DNA of 64,000 nucleotides from an uncultured Clostridium sp. (GTDB taxonomy: Bacteria; Bacillota; Clostridia; Lachnospirales; Lachnospiraceae), in assembly GCA_900542035.1 (NCBI GenBank), contig UQMJ01000012.1, positions 5,973-69,972 of the forward strand, in the 5' to 3' direction. The notes beneath the pieces are model-generated. The model saw only the letters and a program-made list of their open reading frames with translations, was not told where the DNA came from and did not search any database. The position numbers were made by a program, and so were the translations under genes. Shown here piece after piece: positions 43,172 through 52,228 of the stretch (position 1 is the stretch's first letter; every line of letters begins with the position of its first letter).

Positions 43172-44239
43172 ATGGGAAATTTGCTTGCCTACAGCGGATT
43201 GACCACTAAGGTAAAGGCCATGCAAAGCCGCCTTATCACTTCTGCCCAGCTTCAGGAAATGGCTTCCCTGGAATCCGTATCTGCCTGTGTCGATTATCTG
43301 AAAAGACAACCTGCCTATGAAACTGTTTTAGGCAGCGCAGAGTCAGGCGAACTCCACCGCGGCGTTATTGAGCAATATCTGAAACTGTCCGAATATCAGG
43401 ACTTTGACCGGCTTTACCGTTTTTCCAATCTGACCCAGCGGAAATTTTTAGATTTCTATTTTATGCATTACGAAGTAGCATTTCTAAAAAGATGTCTTAG
43501 AAGTATTATCGGACACTCCCCCCTGGATCTTGATTTATCCGTATTTCAGCAGTTTTTTGACAGCCGTTCCTCTTTAAACTTTTCAAAAATTGCGGAAGCC
43601 AAAAATCTGACCGATTTCACTGCTGCTTTAGAGGGTTCTGTTTTTTATCCTCTCCTATCCAGTCTCAGCCGTGAAAATACCGTCTCTCTATTTGATTATG
43701 AAAATGGGCTGGATATGTTTTACTTTAAGACCATGTGGCAGGTTATGAACAAAAAAATGAAAGCATCGGACAAAAAGATTCTGGTCCAGTGTTTTGGAAG
43801 CCGCATGGATATGCTGAACATCCAGTGGATTTACCGCTGCAAACAATTTTATCACCTGGCTCCATCTGATATTTATGCCGTTTTAATTCCGATCCAATAC
43901 CGCTTAAAAGCTTCTGATATTCATACCTTAACCGAATCAGAGACAATGGACGGCTTCTTTTCTGCCCTCCAGTCTACCTGGTATAAACGGGAATTAGAAG
44001 CCATCCGGACCAGGCATCCAAACCCTGAAATTCTGGCCAATCAGGTAAATGAACACATTCATCAGTATACCAGCCAGAAGGATCCCTACTCCATTGCCAT
44101 ATTAAATGCCTATCTTTACCGCAAGGACAGGGAAATCCAGCAGTTGATTACCATTATAGAAAGTATCCGTTATGGAGTTCCTTCCCAGACCATTATCAAT
44201 TCTATAACGAATCCAATAAAAGGAGGTCTAGTATCTTGA
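43172..44239 (+). CDS. ntpC: V-type ATPase subunit C
   Basis: 355 residues, the size of the prokaryotic V-ATPase C (V0 d-like) subunit, which links the rotor ring to the central stalk. Family features include the N-terminal LLAYSGLTTKVKAMQSRL, then a helical repeat structure and IQWIYRCKQFYHL near the middle. It lies second in the operon, before subunit I, whose start overlaps its stop. Confidence 0.88.
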   Translation: MGNLLAYSGLTTKVKAMQSRLITSAQLQEMASLESVSACVDYLKRQPAYETVLGSAESGELHRGVIEQYLKLSEYQDFDRLYRFSNLTQRKFLDFYFMHYEVAFLKRCLRSIIGHSPLDLDLSVFQQFFDSRSSLNFSKIAEAKNLTDFTAALEGSVFYPLLSSLSRENTVSLFDYENGLDMFYFKTMWQVMNKKMKASDKKILVQCFGSRMDMLNIQWIYRCKQFYHLAPSDIYAVLIPIQYRLKASDIHTLTESETMDGFFSALQSTWYKRELEAIRTRHPNPEILANQVNEHIHQYTSQKDPYSIAILNAYLYRKDREIQQLITIIESIRYGVPSQTIINSITNPIKGGLVS

Positions 44240-46167
44240 TAGAGAAAATGAAATTCTTAAGTATTTCAGGGCCAAAAGACGATATTGACCGAGTGGTTGA
44301 CCAATACCTGTCCCGCTATGAAATTCATCTTGAGAATGCGTTATCTGAGCTAAAGACCGTTCGGGATCTTCGTCCCTTTACGGAAAACAACCCTTACCGT
44401 ACAGAGTACCAGCGTGCGGAAGAGCTTGCGGCGCCATTCTTAACCGGCTCCATTCCTGAACCGCCTTCTGATATGGACGCTGTCAGCGCATCTGCCGTCA
44501 TACGTGAACTGGATCAGCTGGTAACCCAGCTGAATACCGAAAAAGAAGCGAAAAAAGCAGAGCTGAAAACTCTGCAGGACTCTTTAAGCAAGGTCCTTCC
44601 TTTTATCGGACTAGACTACAGCATCAGACGGATTCTGCAGTTTAAATATATCAAGTTCCGTTTTGGACGAATCTCCAAAGAATACTATGAGAAGTTTTCT
44701 TCTTTTGTATACGACACCATTGACACGATTTTATTTCCCTGCCGCGAGACCGATAATTATGTCTGGCTCCTTTACTTTGTGCCGGACCGTCTGGCTGACA
44801 AGGTAGATGCCATCTATGCTTCCATGCATTTTGAGCGTTTCTATCTTCCAGACGAATATACGGGTACTCCGGAAGAATCCTGCGCTTCATTAAAAAGCCA
44901 GATCGCTTCCCTTACCAAAGAAATTGAAGTTCTGGACAGCCGGATTATTTCAGAGACTGAAAGCAGGAAAACCAGACTCTTACAGGCTTATTCCAGGCTG
45001 GATACTTTTACCCGCAATTTTGATATCCGGAAAATGGCGGCCTGCACCAAGCACGAAGAACACACTTTCTACATTTTATGCGGCTGGATGGCAGAAGATG
45101 ACGCCGCCCGTTTCCAAAATGAAATCGCAGAAGATGAGAATACCTTCTGTATCGTAGAAAACGACCACAAAAACTTATTAAACGGACCTCCCACCAAGAT
45201 GAAAAATCCCAAGCTGTTCAAGCCATTTGAGATGTTCATCCAGATGTACGGACTTCCTGCTTACAATGAAATCGACCCTACGATTCTAATCGGTATTACT
45301 TATTCTTTCTTGTTTGGATTTATGTTTGGAGATGTTGGGCAGGGACTGTGCCTTCTGATAGGTGGTTTCCTGCTTTACCGGTTCAAGAAAATAAATCTTG
45401 CTGCGATTATTTCCTGCTGCGGTTTCTTCTCTACTATTTTCGGATTTATGTTCGGCAGCATTTTTGGATTTGAAGACATCATTGAACCCTTATGGTTAAG
45501 ACCTGCAAAAGCCATGACAAATCTTCCGTTTATTGGAATGTTAAACACTGTATTTATTGTGGCTATTGCCATTGGTATGGGTATTATCCTGCTGACCATG
45601 ATTCTCAATATCATCAATGCTTACAAGGCCCATGAGCCTGTAGCATCCTGGTTTGATACCAACGGGATTGCCGGCTTTGTATTTTATGCCAGCCTGGTAA
45701 CCACCATTGTCCTTTATATGACCGGAAGACCGCTTCCGGCAACCATTGTACTGGTAGTCATGTTCCTGGTTCCTCTGGCTCTCATCTTTTTAAAAGAGCC
45801 TCTGACCGCAATGGTTGAGAAAAAAGCCGAAAAGATTGAAGGCGGAAAAGGAATGTTTGTTGTGCAGGGATTTTTTGAAATGTTTGAAGTCCTGCTCAGT
45901 TATTTTTCCAATACCCTTTCTTTTGTCCGTGTAGGCGCATTTGCCGTCAGCCACGCTGCCATGATGGAAGTTGTGCTGATGTTGGCCGGTGTGGAATCCG
46001 GCAATCCCAACTGGGCTGTCGTAGTCCTCGGCAATCTATTTGTATGCGGTATGGAAGGACTGATTGTAGGCATCCAGGTACTCCGTCTGGAGTATTATGA
46101 GCTGTTCAGCCGTTTCTACCATGGTACTGGCCGCGCCTTTTTGCCATATGGCAAAAAGACCGCCTGA
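44236..46167 (+). CDS. ntpI: V-type ATPase subunit I (a subunit)
   Basis: 643 residues from a TTG that overlaps the stop of subunit C; AAAGGAGG lies nine bases ahead. The N-terminal half is cytoplasmic with coiled coils (about 90-260); the C-terminal half has about seven membrane helices, including FGFMFGDVGQGLCLLIGG and the SNTLSFVRVGAFAVSHAAM helix with the conserved Arg that faces the proton-carrying ring Glu. It is the stator half-channel of the rotary pump. Confidence 0.95.
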   Translation: MIEKMKFLSISGPKDDIDRVVDQYLSRYEIHLENALSELKTVRDLRPFTENNPYRTEYQRAEELAAPFLTGSIPEPPSDMDAVSASAVIRELDQLVTQLNTEKEAKKAELKTLQDSLSKVLPFIGLDYSIRRILQFKYIKFRFGRISKEYYEKFSSFVYDTIDTILFPCRETDNYVWLLYFVPDRLADKVDAIYASMHFERFYLPDEYTGTPEESCASLKSQIASLTKEIEVLDSRIISETESRKTRLLQAYSRLDTFTRNFDIRKMAACTKHEEHTFYILCGWMAEDDAARFQNEIAEDENTFCIVENDHKNLLNGPPTKMKNPKLFKPFEMFIQMYGLPAYNEIDPTILIGITYSFLFGFMFGDVGQGLCLLIGGFLLYRFKKINLAAIISCCGFFSTIFGFMFGSIFGFEDIIEPLWLRPAKAMTNLPFIGMLNTVFIVAIAIGMGIILLTMILNIINAYKAHEPVASWFDTNGIAGFVFYASLVTTIVLYMTGRPLPATIVLVVMFLVPLALIFLKEPLTAMVEKKAEKIEGGKGMFVVQGFFEMFEVLLSYFSNTLSFVRVGAFAVSHAAMMEVVLMLAGVESGNPNWAVVVLGNLFVCGMEGLIVGIQVLRLEYYELFSRFYHGTGRAFLPYGKKTA

Positions 46168-46217
46168 CACTAAATTGTTATCTCATTAAAAATTTCATAT
46201 AAAAGGAGAGAATTATT

Positions 46218-46649
46218 ATGACATTAGCAGTAAAAATCACTTTAGCACTGGCATTAGTTTTAAGTATTGCAGTACCTTTCGGTGCATTTGCGGCAGGAGA
46301 AAAGACCAGAGGACGTTATAAAACCGCTCTGGCAGTCAATGTTTTCCTATTCTTCGGCACTTTAATCGTGTCCAGCGTATTTATGTTCTCCGGCAATGCA
46401 ATGGCAGCAGAAGCAGCCGCTGAAACCGCTTCTTCCGCAGCAGGCTGGGGTTACCTGGCAGCCGCTTTAGCAACTGGTATGTCCTGTATCGGCGGCGGTA
46501 TCGCCGTTTCTGCAGCCGCTTCCGCCGCATTAGGAGCTATCAGCGAAGACGGCTCTATCCTTGGTAAATCCTTAATCTTCGTTGGTCTTGCCGAAGGTGT
46601 ATGCTTATACGGATTAATCATTTCCTTTATGATTTTAGGTAAGCTGTAA
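46218..46649 (+). CDS. ntpK: V-type ATPase subunit K (rotor ring)
   Basis: 143 residues with four hydrophobic helices. The last helix has the ion-carrying Glu in VGLAEGVCLYGLI; the second helix lacks an acidic residue, so there is one site per four helices. The third helix GGGIAVSAAASAA has no Gln at the place where the sodium-binding Enterococcus NtpK has one. Very Ala-rich. AAAGGAGAG precedes the ATG. Confidence 0.92.
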   Translation: MTLAVKITLALALVLSIAVPFGAFAAGEKTRGRYKTALAVNVFLFFGTLIVSSVFMFSGNAMAAEAAAETASSAAGWGYLAAALATGMSCIGGGIAVSAAASAALGAISEDGSILGKSLIFVGLAEGVCLYGLIISFMILGKL

Positions 46650-46653
46650 TTCT

Positions 46654-46962
46654 ATGAAAATGTATCTGATCAGCGACAACATCGACACCCTGACCGGTAT
46701 GCGGTTGGCTGGTGTCGAAGGTACAGTCGTCCATGAACGGACGGAGCTAAAAGAAGCTCTTGATAAGGTTTTGGCCGATAAGGAAATCGGAATTATTCTT
46801 CTGACTGAAAAATTTGGCAGGGAATTTCCAGAAATTATTGACGAAGTAAAGCTGGAACGGAAATTCCCGTTGATTGTTGAAATTCCGGATCGCCATGGTA
46901 CCGGCCGCAAGCCCAACTTTATCACTTCTTACGTCAATGAAGCTATTGGACTGAAACTATAA
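46654..46962 (+). CDS. ntpG: V-type ATPase subunit F
   Basis: 102 residues, the usual size of this central-stalk subunit. Features: MYLISDNIDTLTGMRLAG at the start and IGIILLTEKFGREFPEII. It begins five bases after subunit K and ends with VNEAIGLKL. It binds subunit D inside the A3B3 head. The symbol follows Enterococcus hirae usage. Confidence 0.88.
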   Translation: MKMYLISDNIDTLTGMRLAGVEGTVVHERTELKEALDKVLADKEIGIILLTEKFGREFPEIIDEVKLERKFPLIVEIPDRHGTGRKPNFITSYVNEAIGLKL

Positions 46963-46984
46963 AACAGAAAGCAGGTGACTTACT

Positions 46985-47575
46985 TTGACAACCGATGAGA
47001 AATTACAGCATTTCCTGGACATCTGTATGGAGGATGCCAGAGAAAAAAGTTCCCGCCTGTATGACGAATATGCCGCTGCCTTAGAGCAGAGCTTTGAGGA
47101 GCATAAAAAAGAGGCTGCCAGACGCCTCGAAATGCAGCTTCAGGGCGAATCGGAAAAGCTTGACAGGGAAATGAATAAAAAACTGGCCCTGGCCCAGATT
47201 AACTTAAAACGTATGTTAAGCAAGCGGCAGGAAGAACTGAAGGATATGCTGTTTGTAGAGGTCCGGAATATGCTGGCTGATTTTATGGCTACTCCGGATT
47301 ATCCGAAACTTTTGGAAAAACAGATTCAGGCAGCCCAGAAGCTGGCTGGCAGCAATGATATTATTATTTATATTGATCCGGCGGACTCGCCTCTTCTCCA
47401 GAGACTTTCCCTGACAAACCGAGATGCAGTCCGGATCAGCGAGTACTCTTTTTTAGGCGGAATACGGGCTGTCGTACCCCAGTCCCACATTTTAATCGAC
47501 AATTCCTTTCAGACTAAATTAGAGGAAGCCAAACATAATTTTCATTTTCATTTAGGAGGTAAGGGCCATGAATAG
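46985..47575 (+). CDS. ntpE: V-type ATPase subunit E
   Basis: 196 residues from a TTG preceded by GCAGGTGAC. The N-terminal half is a long charged helix, the C-terminal half a small alpha/beta domain (GGIRAVVPQSHILIDNSF). It forms the peripheral stalk with the G/H-like subunit. Its end overlaps the subunit A start by eight bases. Confidence 0.88.
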   Translation: MTTDEKLQHFLDICMEDAREKSSRLYDEYAAALEQSFEEHKKEAARRLEMQLQGESEKLDREMNKKLALAQINLKRMLSKRQEELKDMLFVEVRNMLADFMATPDYPKLLEKQIQAAQKLAGSNDIIIYIDPADSPLLQRLSLTNRDAVRISEYSFLGGIRAVVPQSHILIDNSFQTKLEEAKHNFHFHLGGKGHE

Positions 47576-49334
47576 TACAGGAATCATTTACGGAATCAAC
47601 GGCCCTGTAGTCTACCTGCAGGATGACGCCGGTTTTCAGATGAACGAGATGGTTTACGTTGGCGACAGCCATCTGGTAGGCGAGGTTATCGGCCTGACCT
47701 CCGGCCGCACCACCATCCAGGTATACGAGGAAACTTCCGGCATCAAGCCAGGAGAACTGGTAACCGGTACCGGTTCTCCTGTATCGGTTACCCTGGCCCC
47801 TGGTATCTTAAATAACATTTTTGACGGTATTGAACGGCCTTTAGGCGAGATTGCAAAAAAAGACGGCGCTTATATCAGCCGCGGCGTTTCCGTTGACTCC
47901 CTGGATCGGACGAAGAAATGGAGCACCCATATGGTCGTTAAAAAGGGCGATCAGCTTCTTCCTGGTTCCATTATCGCGGAAGTTCCGGAAACCAGAGCCA
48001 TTGTCCATAAAGTCATGGTTCCTCCGGATGTGGACGGCTATGTGTTAGATGTGGTTCCGGACGGCGAATACACCATTGATGATGTCCTGATTACCTTACA
48101 GCTTCCGGACGGTACGGAGCGCAAACTGACCATGACCCAGAAATGGCCCATCCGTACTCCAAGACCGACTGCAAAACGGTTTCCGGCTACAAAGCCGCTG
48201 GTAACCGGTCAGCGTATTCTGGACACATTATTCCCTATCGCAAAAGGCGGTACGGCTGCAATCCCAGGCGGTTTCGGTACTGGAAAAACCATGACCCAGC
48301 ATCAGATTGCGAAGTGGTCCGACGCAGATATTATTATCTATATTGGCTGCGGCGAACGCGGCAACGAGATGACCCAGGTTCTGGAAGAATTTACTCACCT
48401 GATTGACCCAAAATCCGGCAATCCTTTAATGGATCGAACCACTCTGATTGCCAATACCTCCAATATGCCGGTTGCAGCCCGTGAGGCAAGCCTTTATTCC
48501 GGACTGACCCTGGCAGAGTATTATCGGGATATGGGCTATCATGTAGCAATTATGGCAGACTCTACCTCCCGTTGGGCGGAGGCTCTGCGCGAGCTGTCCG
48601 GACGTCTGGAAGAGATGCCTGCTGAGGAAGGCTTCCCTGCTTACTTAGCTTCCCGTCTTTCCGCGTTTTATGAGAGAGCCGGAATGATGCAGAACTTAAA
48701 TGGTACGGAAGGATCTGTTTCCATTATCGGCGCAGTTTCCCCTCAGGGCGGCGACTTCTCCGAGCCGGTTACCCAGAATACCAAGCGGTTTGTACGCTGC
48801 TTCTGGGCCTTGGATAAATCCTTAGCCTATGCAAGACACTTCCCTGCTATTCACTGGCTGACCAGTTACTCCGAGTATTTAACGGACCTGGCGCCCTGGT
48901 ATACAGACAACGTAGATAGGCGCTTCGTAGACTACCGGAATCAGCTGGTATACCTGTTGACCCAGGAAAGCAGCCTGATGGAGATAGTAAAACTGATTGG
49001 CGCCGACGTACTTCCGGACGACCAGAAGCTGATTCTGGAAATTGCCAAAGTTATCCGTGTCGGCTTCCTGCAGCAGAATGCGTTCCACAAAGACGATACC
49101 TGCGTTCCTATGAAAAAACAGTTCCGCATGATGGAAGTCATCCTGTATTTATACAAGAAGAGCCGGATCCTGATTTCTATGGGAATGCCTATGTCTGTGT
49201 TAAAGCAGAATCCGATTTTTGACAAAATTATCGCCATCAAATACGACGTGCCCAATGACCGCCTGGATTTGTTTGACGACTACATGAAACAGATTGACCA
49301 GTTCTATGACAGTATCATGGAAACCAATGCATAA
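47568..49334 (+). CDS. ntpA: V-type ATPase catalytic subunit A
   Basis: 588 residues. The P-loop is GGFGTGKTMTQHQ (canonical V-type is GAFGCGKT). Other marks are YIGCGERGNEM with the catalytic Glu, the long non-homologous insertion (about 110-200) typical of A subunits, and MADSTSRWAEALRE. It hydrolyses or makes ATP in the A3B3 head. AGGAGG precedes the ATG. Confidence 0.97.
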   Translation: MNSTGIIYGINGPVVYLQDDAGFQMNEMVYVGDSHLVGEVIGLTSGRTTIQVYEETSGIKPGELVTGTGSPVSVTLAPGILNNIFDGIERPLGEIAKKDGAYISRGVSVDSLDRTKKWSTHMVVKKGDQLLPGSIIAEVPETRAIVHKVMVPPDVDGYVLDVVPDGEYTIDDVLITLQLPDGTERKLTMTQKWPIRTPRPTAKRFPATKPLVTGQRILDTLFPIAKGGTAAIPGGFGTGKTMTQHQIAKWSDADIIIYIGCGERGNEMTQVLEEFTHLIDPKSGNPLMDRTTLIANTSNMPVAAREASLYSGLTLAEYYRDMGYHVAIMADSTSRWAEALRELSGRLEEMPAEEGFPAYLASRLSAFYERAGMMQNLNGTEGSVSIIGAVSPQGGDFSEPVTQNTKRFVRCFWALDKSLAYARHFPAIHWLTSYSEYLTDLAPWYTDNVDRRFVDYRNQLVYLLTQESSLMEIVKLIGADVLPDDQKLILEIAKVIRVGFLQQNAFHKDDTCVPMKKQFRMMEVILYLYKKSRILISMGMPMSVLKQNPIFDKIIAIKYDVPNDRLDLFDDYMKQIDQFYDSIMETNA

Positions 49335-49348
49335 AGGAGGGCATAGTT

Positions 49349-50737
49349 ATGGCAATTGAATATTTAGGTTTAAGCGCAATTAACGGCCCTCTGGTTGTTC
49401 TGGAGGGCGTTCAGAACGCTGCTTACGATGAGATTGTAGAAATGACCGTAGGCGGCAAAGAAAAGAAACTGGGCCGTATTATTGAAGTATATAAAGGCAA
49501 GGCCATTATCCAGGTCTTTGAAGGCACAGAGGGAATGGCGCTCCGCAATACCCATACCCGTCTTACCGGTCATCCGATGGAAATTGCAGTTTCCGAATCC
49601 ATGCTTGGACGTACTTTTAACGGCATTGGAGAGCCAATTGACGGACTGGGCGACATTGTATCGGATGTAAAGCTGGACATTAACGGAAAGCCCTTAAATC
49701 CCGTTACCAGAGAGTACCCCAGAAACTATATCCGTACCGGTATTTCTGCCATTGACGGACTGACCACTCTGATCCGCGGACAAAAGCTGCCTATCTTTTC
49801 CGGCAACGGCCTTCCTCACGATCAGTTAGCGGCTCAGATCGTACAGCAGGCGTCTCTTGGCGATGACTCTGACGAAGAATTTGCAATCGTATTTGCCGCT
49901 ATGGGCGTCAAATACGACGTAGCTGAATACTTCCGCCGCACCTTTGCAGAAAGCGGCGTTTCTTCTCACGTGGCCATGTTTGTCAACCTGGCAAACGATC
50001 CGGTAGTCGAGCGTCTTTTAACTCCTAAGATTGCGTTAACCCTGGCTGAGTACCTGGCATTTGAAAAGGGAATGCACATCCTGGTTATCTTAACCGATAT
50101 GACTTCCTTTGCCGAGGCCATGCGTGAGGTTTCCTCTTCTAAAGGCGAAATTCCTTCCCGTAAGGGCTTCCCAGGATATTTGTACAGTGAGCTGGCAACC
50201 ATTTATGAGAGAGCCGGAATCGTAGCAGGCGTCAATGGTTCTGTGACCCAGATTCCGATTCTGACCATGCCCAATGACGACATTACCCATCCGATTCCAG
50301 ACTTAACCGGATACATTACCGAAGGCCAGATCGTACTGGATCGAACCCTTCAGGGCCAGTCCATCTACCCGCCTATTAACGTTCTTCCTTCCCTGTCCCG
50401 TCTGATGAAGGACGGCATCGGCGAAGGCTATACCAGAGAAGATCATCAGGCAGTTGCCAACCAGCTCTTCTCCTGCTACGCAAAAGTAGGCGACGCGAGA
50501 GCGCTGGCATCGGTTATCGGCGAGGATGAATTGTCTCCGATTGATAAAAAATATCTGGAATTCGGCAAGGCCTTTGAAACCCGTTTTGTAGGCCAGGACG
50601 TCCACGAGAACCGTTCCATCCTGGATACCTTAACCATCGGCTGGGAACTGCTTGGAATGCTTCCCAGAGAAGAATTGGACCGTATTGATACCAAGATTCT
50701 GGATCAGTACTATAAACCAGCACAAACAGCGGAGTAA
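49349..50737 (+). CDS. ntpB: V-type ATPase subunit B
   Basis: 462 residues. It is homologous to subunit A but has no P-loop, as expected for the non-catalytic subunit: the equivalent region reads FSGNGLPHDQLAAQI. Further marks are VFAAMGVKYDVAEYF and LTDMTSFAEAMREVSSS. RBS AAAGGAGG 14 bases after subunit A. Confidence 0.97.
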   Translation: MAIEYLGLSAINGPLVVLEGVQNAAYDEIVEMTVGGKEKKLGRIIEVYKGKAIIQVFEGTEGMALRNTHTRLTGHPMEIAVSESMLGRTFNGIGEPIDGLGDIVSDVKLDINGKPLNPVTREYPRNYIRTGISAIDGLTTLIRGQKLPIFSGNGLPHDQLAAQIVQQASLGDDSDEEFAIVFAAMGVKYDVAEYFRRTFAESGVSSHVAMFVNLANDPVVERLLTPKIALTLAEYLAFEKGMHILVILTDMTSFAEAMREVSSSKGEIPSRKGFPGYLYSELATIYERAGIVAGVNGSVTQIPILTMPNDDITHPIPDLTGYITEGQIVLDRTLQGQSIYPPINVLPSLSRLMKDGIGEGYTREDHQAVANQLFSCYAKVGDARALASVIGEDELSPIDKKYLEFGKAFETRFVGQDVHENRSILDTLTIGWELLGMLPREELDRIDTKILDQYYKPAQTAE

Positions 50738-50755
50738 CCGGACAGGAGGGCTTTT

Positions 50756-51382
50756 ATGAATCCAAATACGTTTCCTACAAAAGGCAACCTGATTCTGGCG
50801 AAAAATTCCCTGGCTCTGGCCCGCCAGGGATATGGCCTGATGGATAAAAAGCGGAATATTCTGATTCGGGAACTGATGGGGCTTATCGATCAGGCCAAGG
50901 GGATTCAGTCGGAAATCGACGCGACCTTTACAGAGGCTTATCAGGCTCTTCAGCAGGCTAATATTGACATGGGCATCAACTACGTCCAGGAAATCGGCTT
51001 GTCCATTCCTGTAGAAGATTCCATTAAAATCAAGACCCGAAGCATTATGGGTACGGAAATCCCATTGGTCCAGTACGATGAAAAGCCAGTCGTACCGTCC
51101 TATTCTTTTTACAGCACAACGGAAAGCCTGGATATTGCAAAGCTGAAATTTGAAAAAGTAAAAGAACTGACCATCCGGCTTTCCATGGTGGAAAATTCTG
51201 CTTACCGTCTGGCAACGAATATTAAGAAAACCCAGAAACGGGCAAATGCTTTAAAAAACATTACCATTCCTACTTATGAGGCATTGACCAAGAGTATTTC
51301 CAATGCACTGGAAGAAAAGGAACGGGAAGAATTTACCAGACTAAAGGTCATTAAACGAACACAGGAGAAAAAAGGTCATTAA
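50756..51382 (+). CDS. ntpD: V-type ATPase subunit D
   Basis: 208 residues, a long two-helix rotor shaft with PTKGNLILAKNSLALARQGY at the start and VENSAYRLATNIKKTQKRANA near the end (both family marks). It is the last gene of the operon and is followed by a strong terminator. Confidence 0.95.
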   Translation: MNPNTFPTKGNLILAKNSLALARQGYGLMDKKRNILIRELMGLIDQAKGIQSEIDATFTEAYQALQQANIDMGINYVQEIGLSIPVEDSIKIKTRSIMGTEIPLVQYDEKPVVPSYSFYSTTESLDIAKLKFEKVKELTIRLSMVENSAYRLATNIKKTQKRANALKNITIPTYEALTKSISNALEEKEREEFTRLKVIKRTQEKKGH

Positions 51383-51388
51383 ACTGGC

Positions 51389-51437
51389 GCCCTGTCTCTG
51401 CCCGTTTGAAGCGAGCGGTCAGACAGGGCTTTTTTTA
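51389..51437 (+). terminator. V-ATPase operon terminator
   Basis: Nine-bp stem GCCCTGTCT/AGACAGGGC with an inner GC-rich hairpin in the loop, followed by seven T. Confidence 0.85.
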
Positions 51438-51476
51438 TCATTCCGTGTAACCCAACCGTTAATAGGAGGAACTTTT

Positions 51477-52187
51477 ATGAAATTTTTGCACCACCTGGCA
51501 GGTTTTGTTTCTGCCGTCTGCCTGATGGCGATTTTACTTATTACTTCCGTAGAAGCCGTTGCTTACTGGACTCCTGGATATTATGAAAAAGAATACACCA
51601 AATACCAGGTACTGGAAGATCTTCCGGAAATGACTATGGAGGATCTGCTTGCTGTTACAGATGAAATGATAGATTATTTAAGAGGGGATCGGGACGATCT
51701 CCATGTCTTTACTACTATGGGAGGCGAATATCGGGAGTTTTTTAACGCCAGGGAAATTGCCCACATGGAAGACGTAAGGGGGTTGTTTTTAGGAGGCCTT
51801 ACCATCCGCAGGACTGCTTTCTGCATTCTAATTGCCTGTGCTGTCTTCCTGATTGCTTCAAAAGCTAATCTGATGGCTGTGGTTCCCAAAACCATGTGTC
51901 TGGGGATGGGCGCTGTCTTTTTAGCTGCCGGTGTCCTCGGCGGCGTCATTGCCACTGACTTTAATAAATACTTTGTTCTTTTTCATCATATCTTTTTTGA
52001 TAACGATTTGTGGCTTTTGGATCCGGCTACCGATATGCTGATCAACATTGTTCCGGAACCGTTTTTTATGGATACTGCGTTCCGCATCTTAGCCGTTTTC
52101 TGCGGATCCACTGCCTTAATTTTCCTAATCTGCCTCTTTTTGTGGAGGAAACAGCGTAAAACCGCCTTTACTTGTCCGCAAAAATAG
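51477..52187 (+). CDS. TIGR01906-family integral membrane protein
   Basis: 236 residues with four hydrophobic helices (about residues 8-28, 110-130, 140-160, 205-225) and an extracytoplasmic loop that includes EKEYTKYQVLE and the LRGDRDDLHVF segment characteristic of this family. Function unknown. RBS TAGGAGG. The promoter of the next gene overlaps its 3' end. Confidence 0.85.
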   Translation: MKFLHHLAGFVSAVCLMAILLITSVEAVAYWTPGYYEKEYTKYQVLEDLPEMTMEDLLAVTDEMIDYLRGDRDDLHVFTTMGGEYREFFNAREIAHMEDVRGLFLGGLTIRRTAFCILIACAVFLIASKANLMAVVPKTMCLGMGAVFLAAGVLGGVIATDFNKYFVLFHHIFFDNDLWLLDPATDMLINIVPEPFFMDTAFRILAVFCGSTALIFLICLFLWRKQRKTAFTCPQK

Positions 52188-52195
52188 CCTATACT
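52167..52195 (+). promoter_or_regulatory. Carboxypeptidase gene promoter
   Basis: -35 TTTACT (52167-52172), 17-base spacer, -10 TATACT (52190-52195), inside the end of the upstream gene. Confidence 0.6.
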
Positions 52196-52228
52196 GTAAA
52201 AAAACGTTACATGGAGATTAATAAATTT

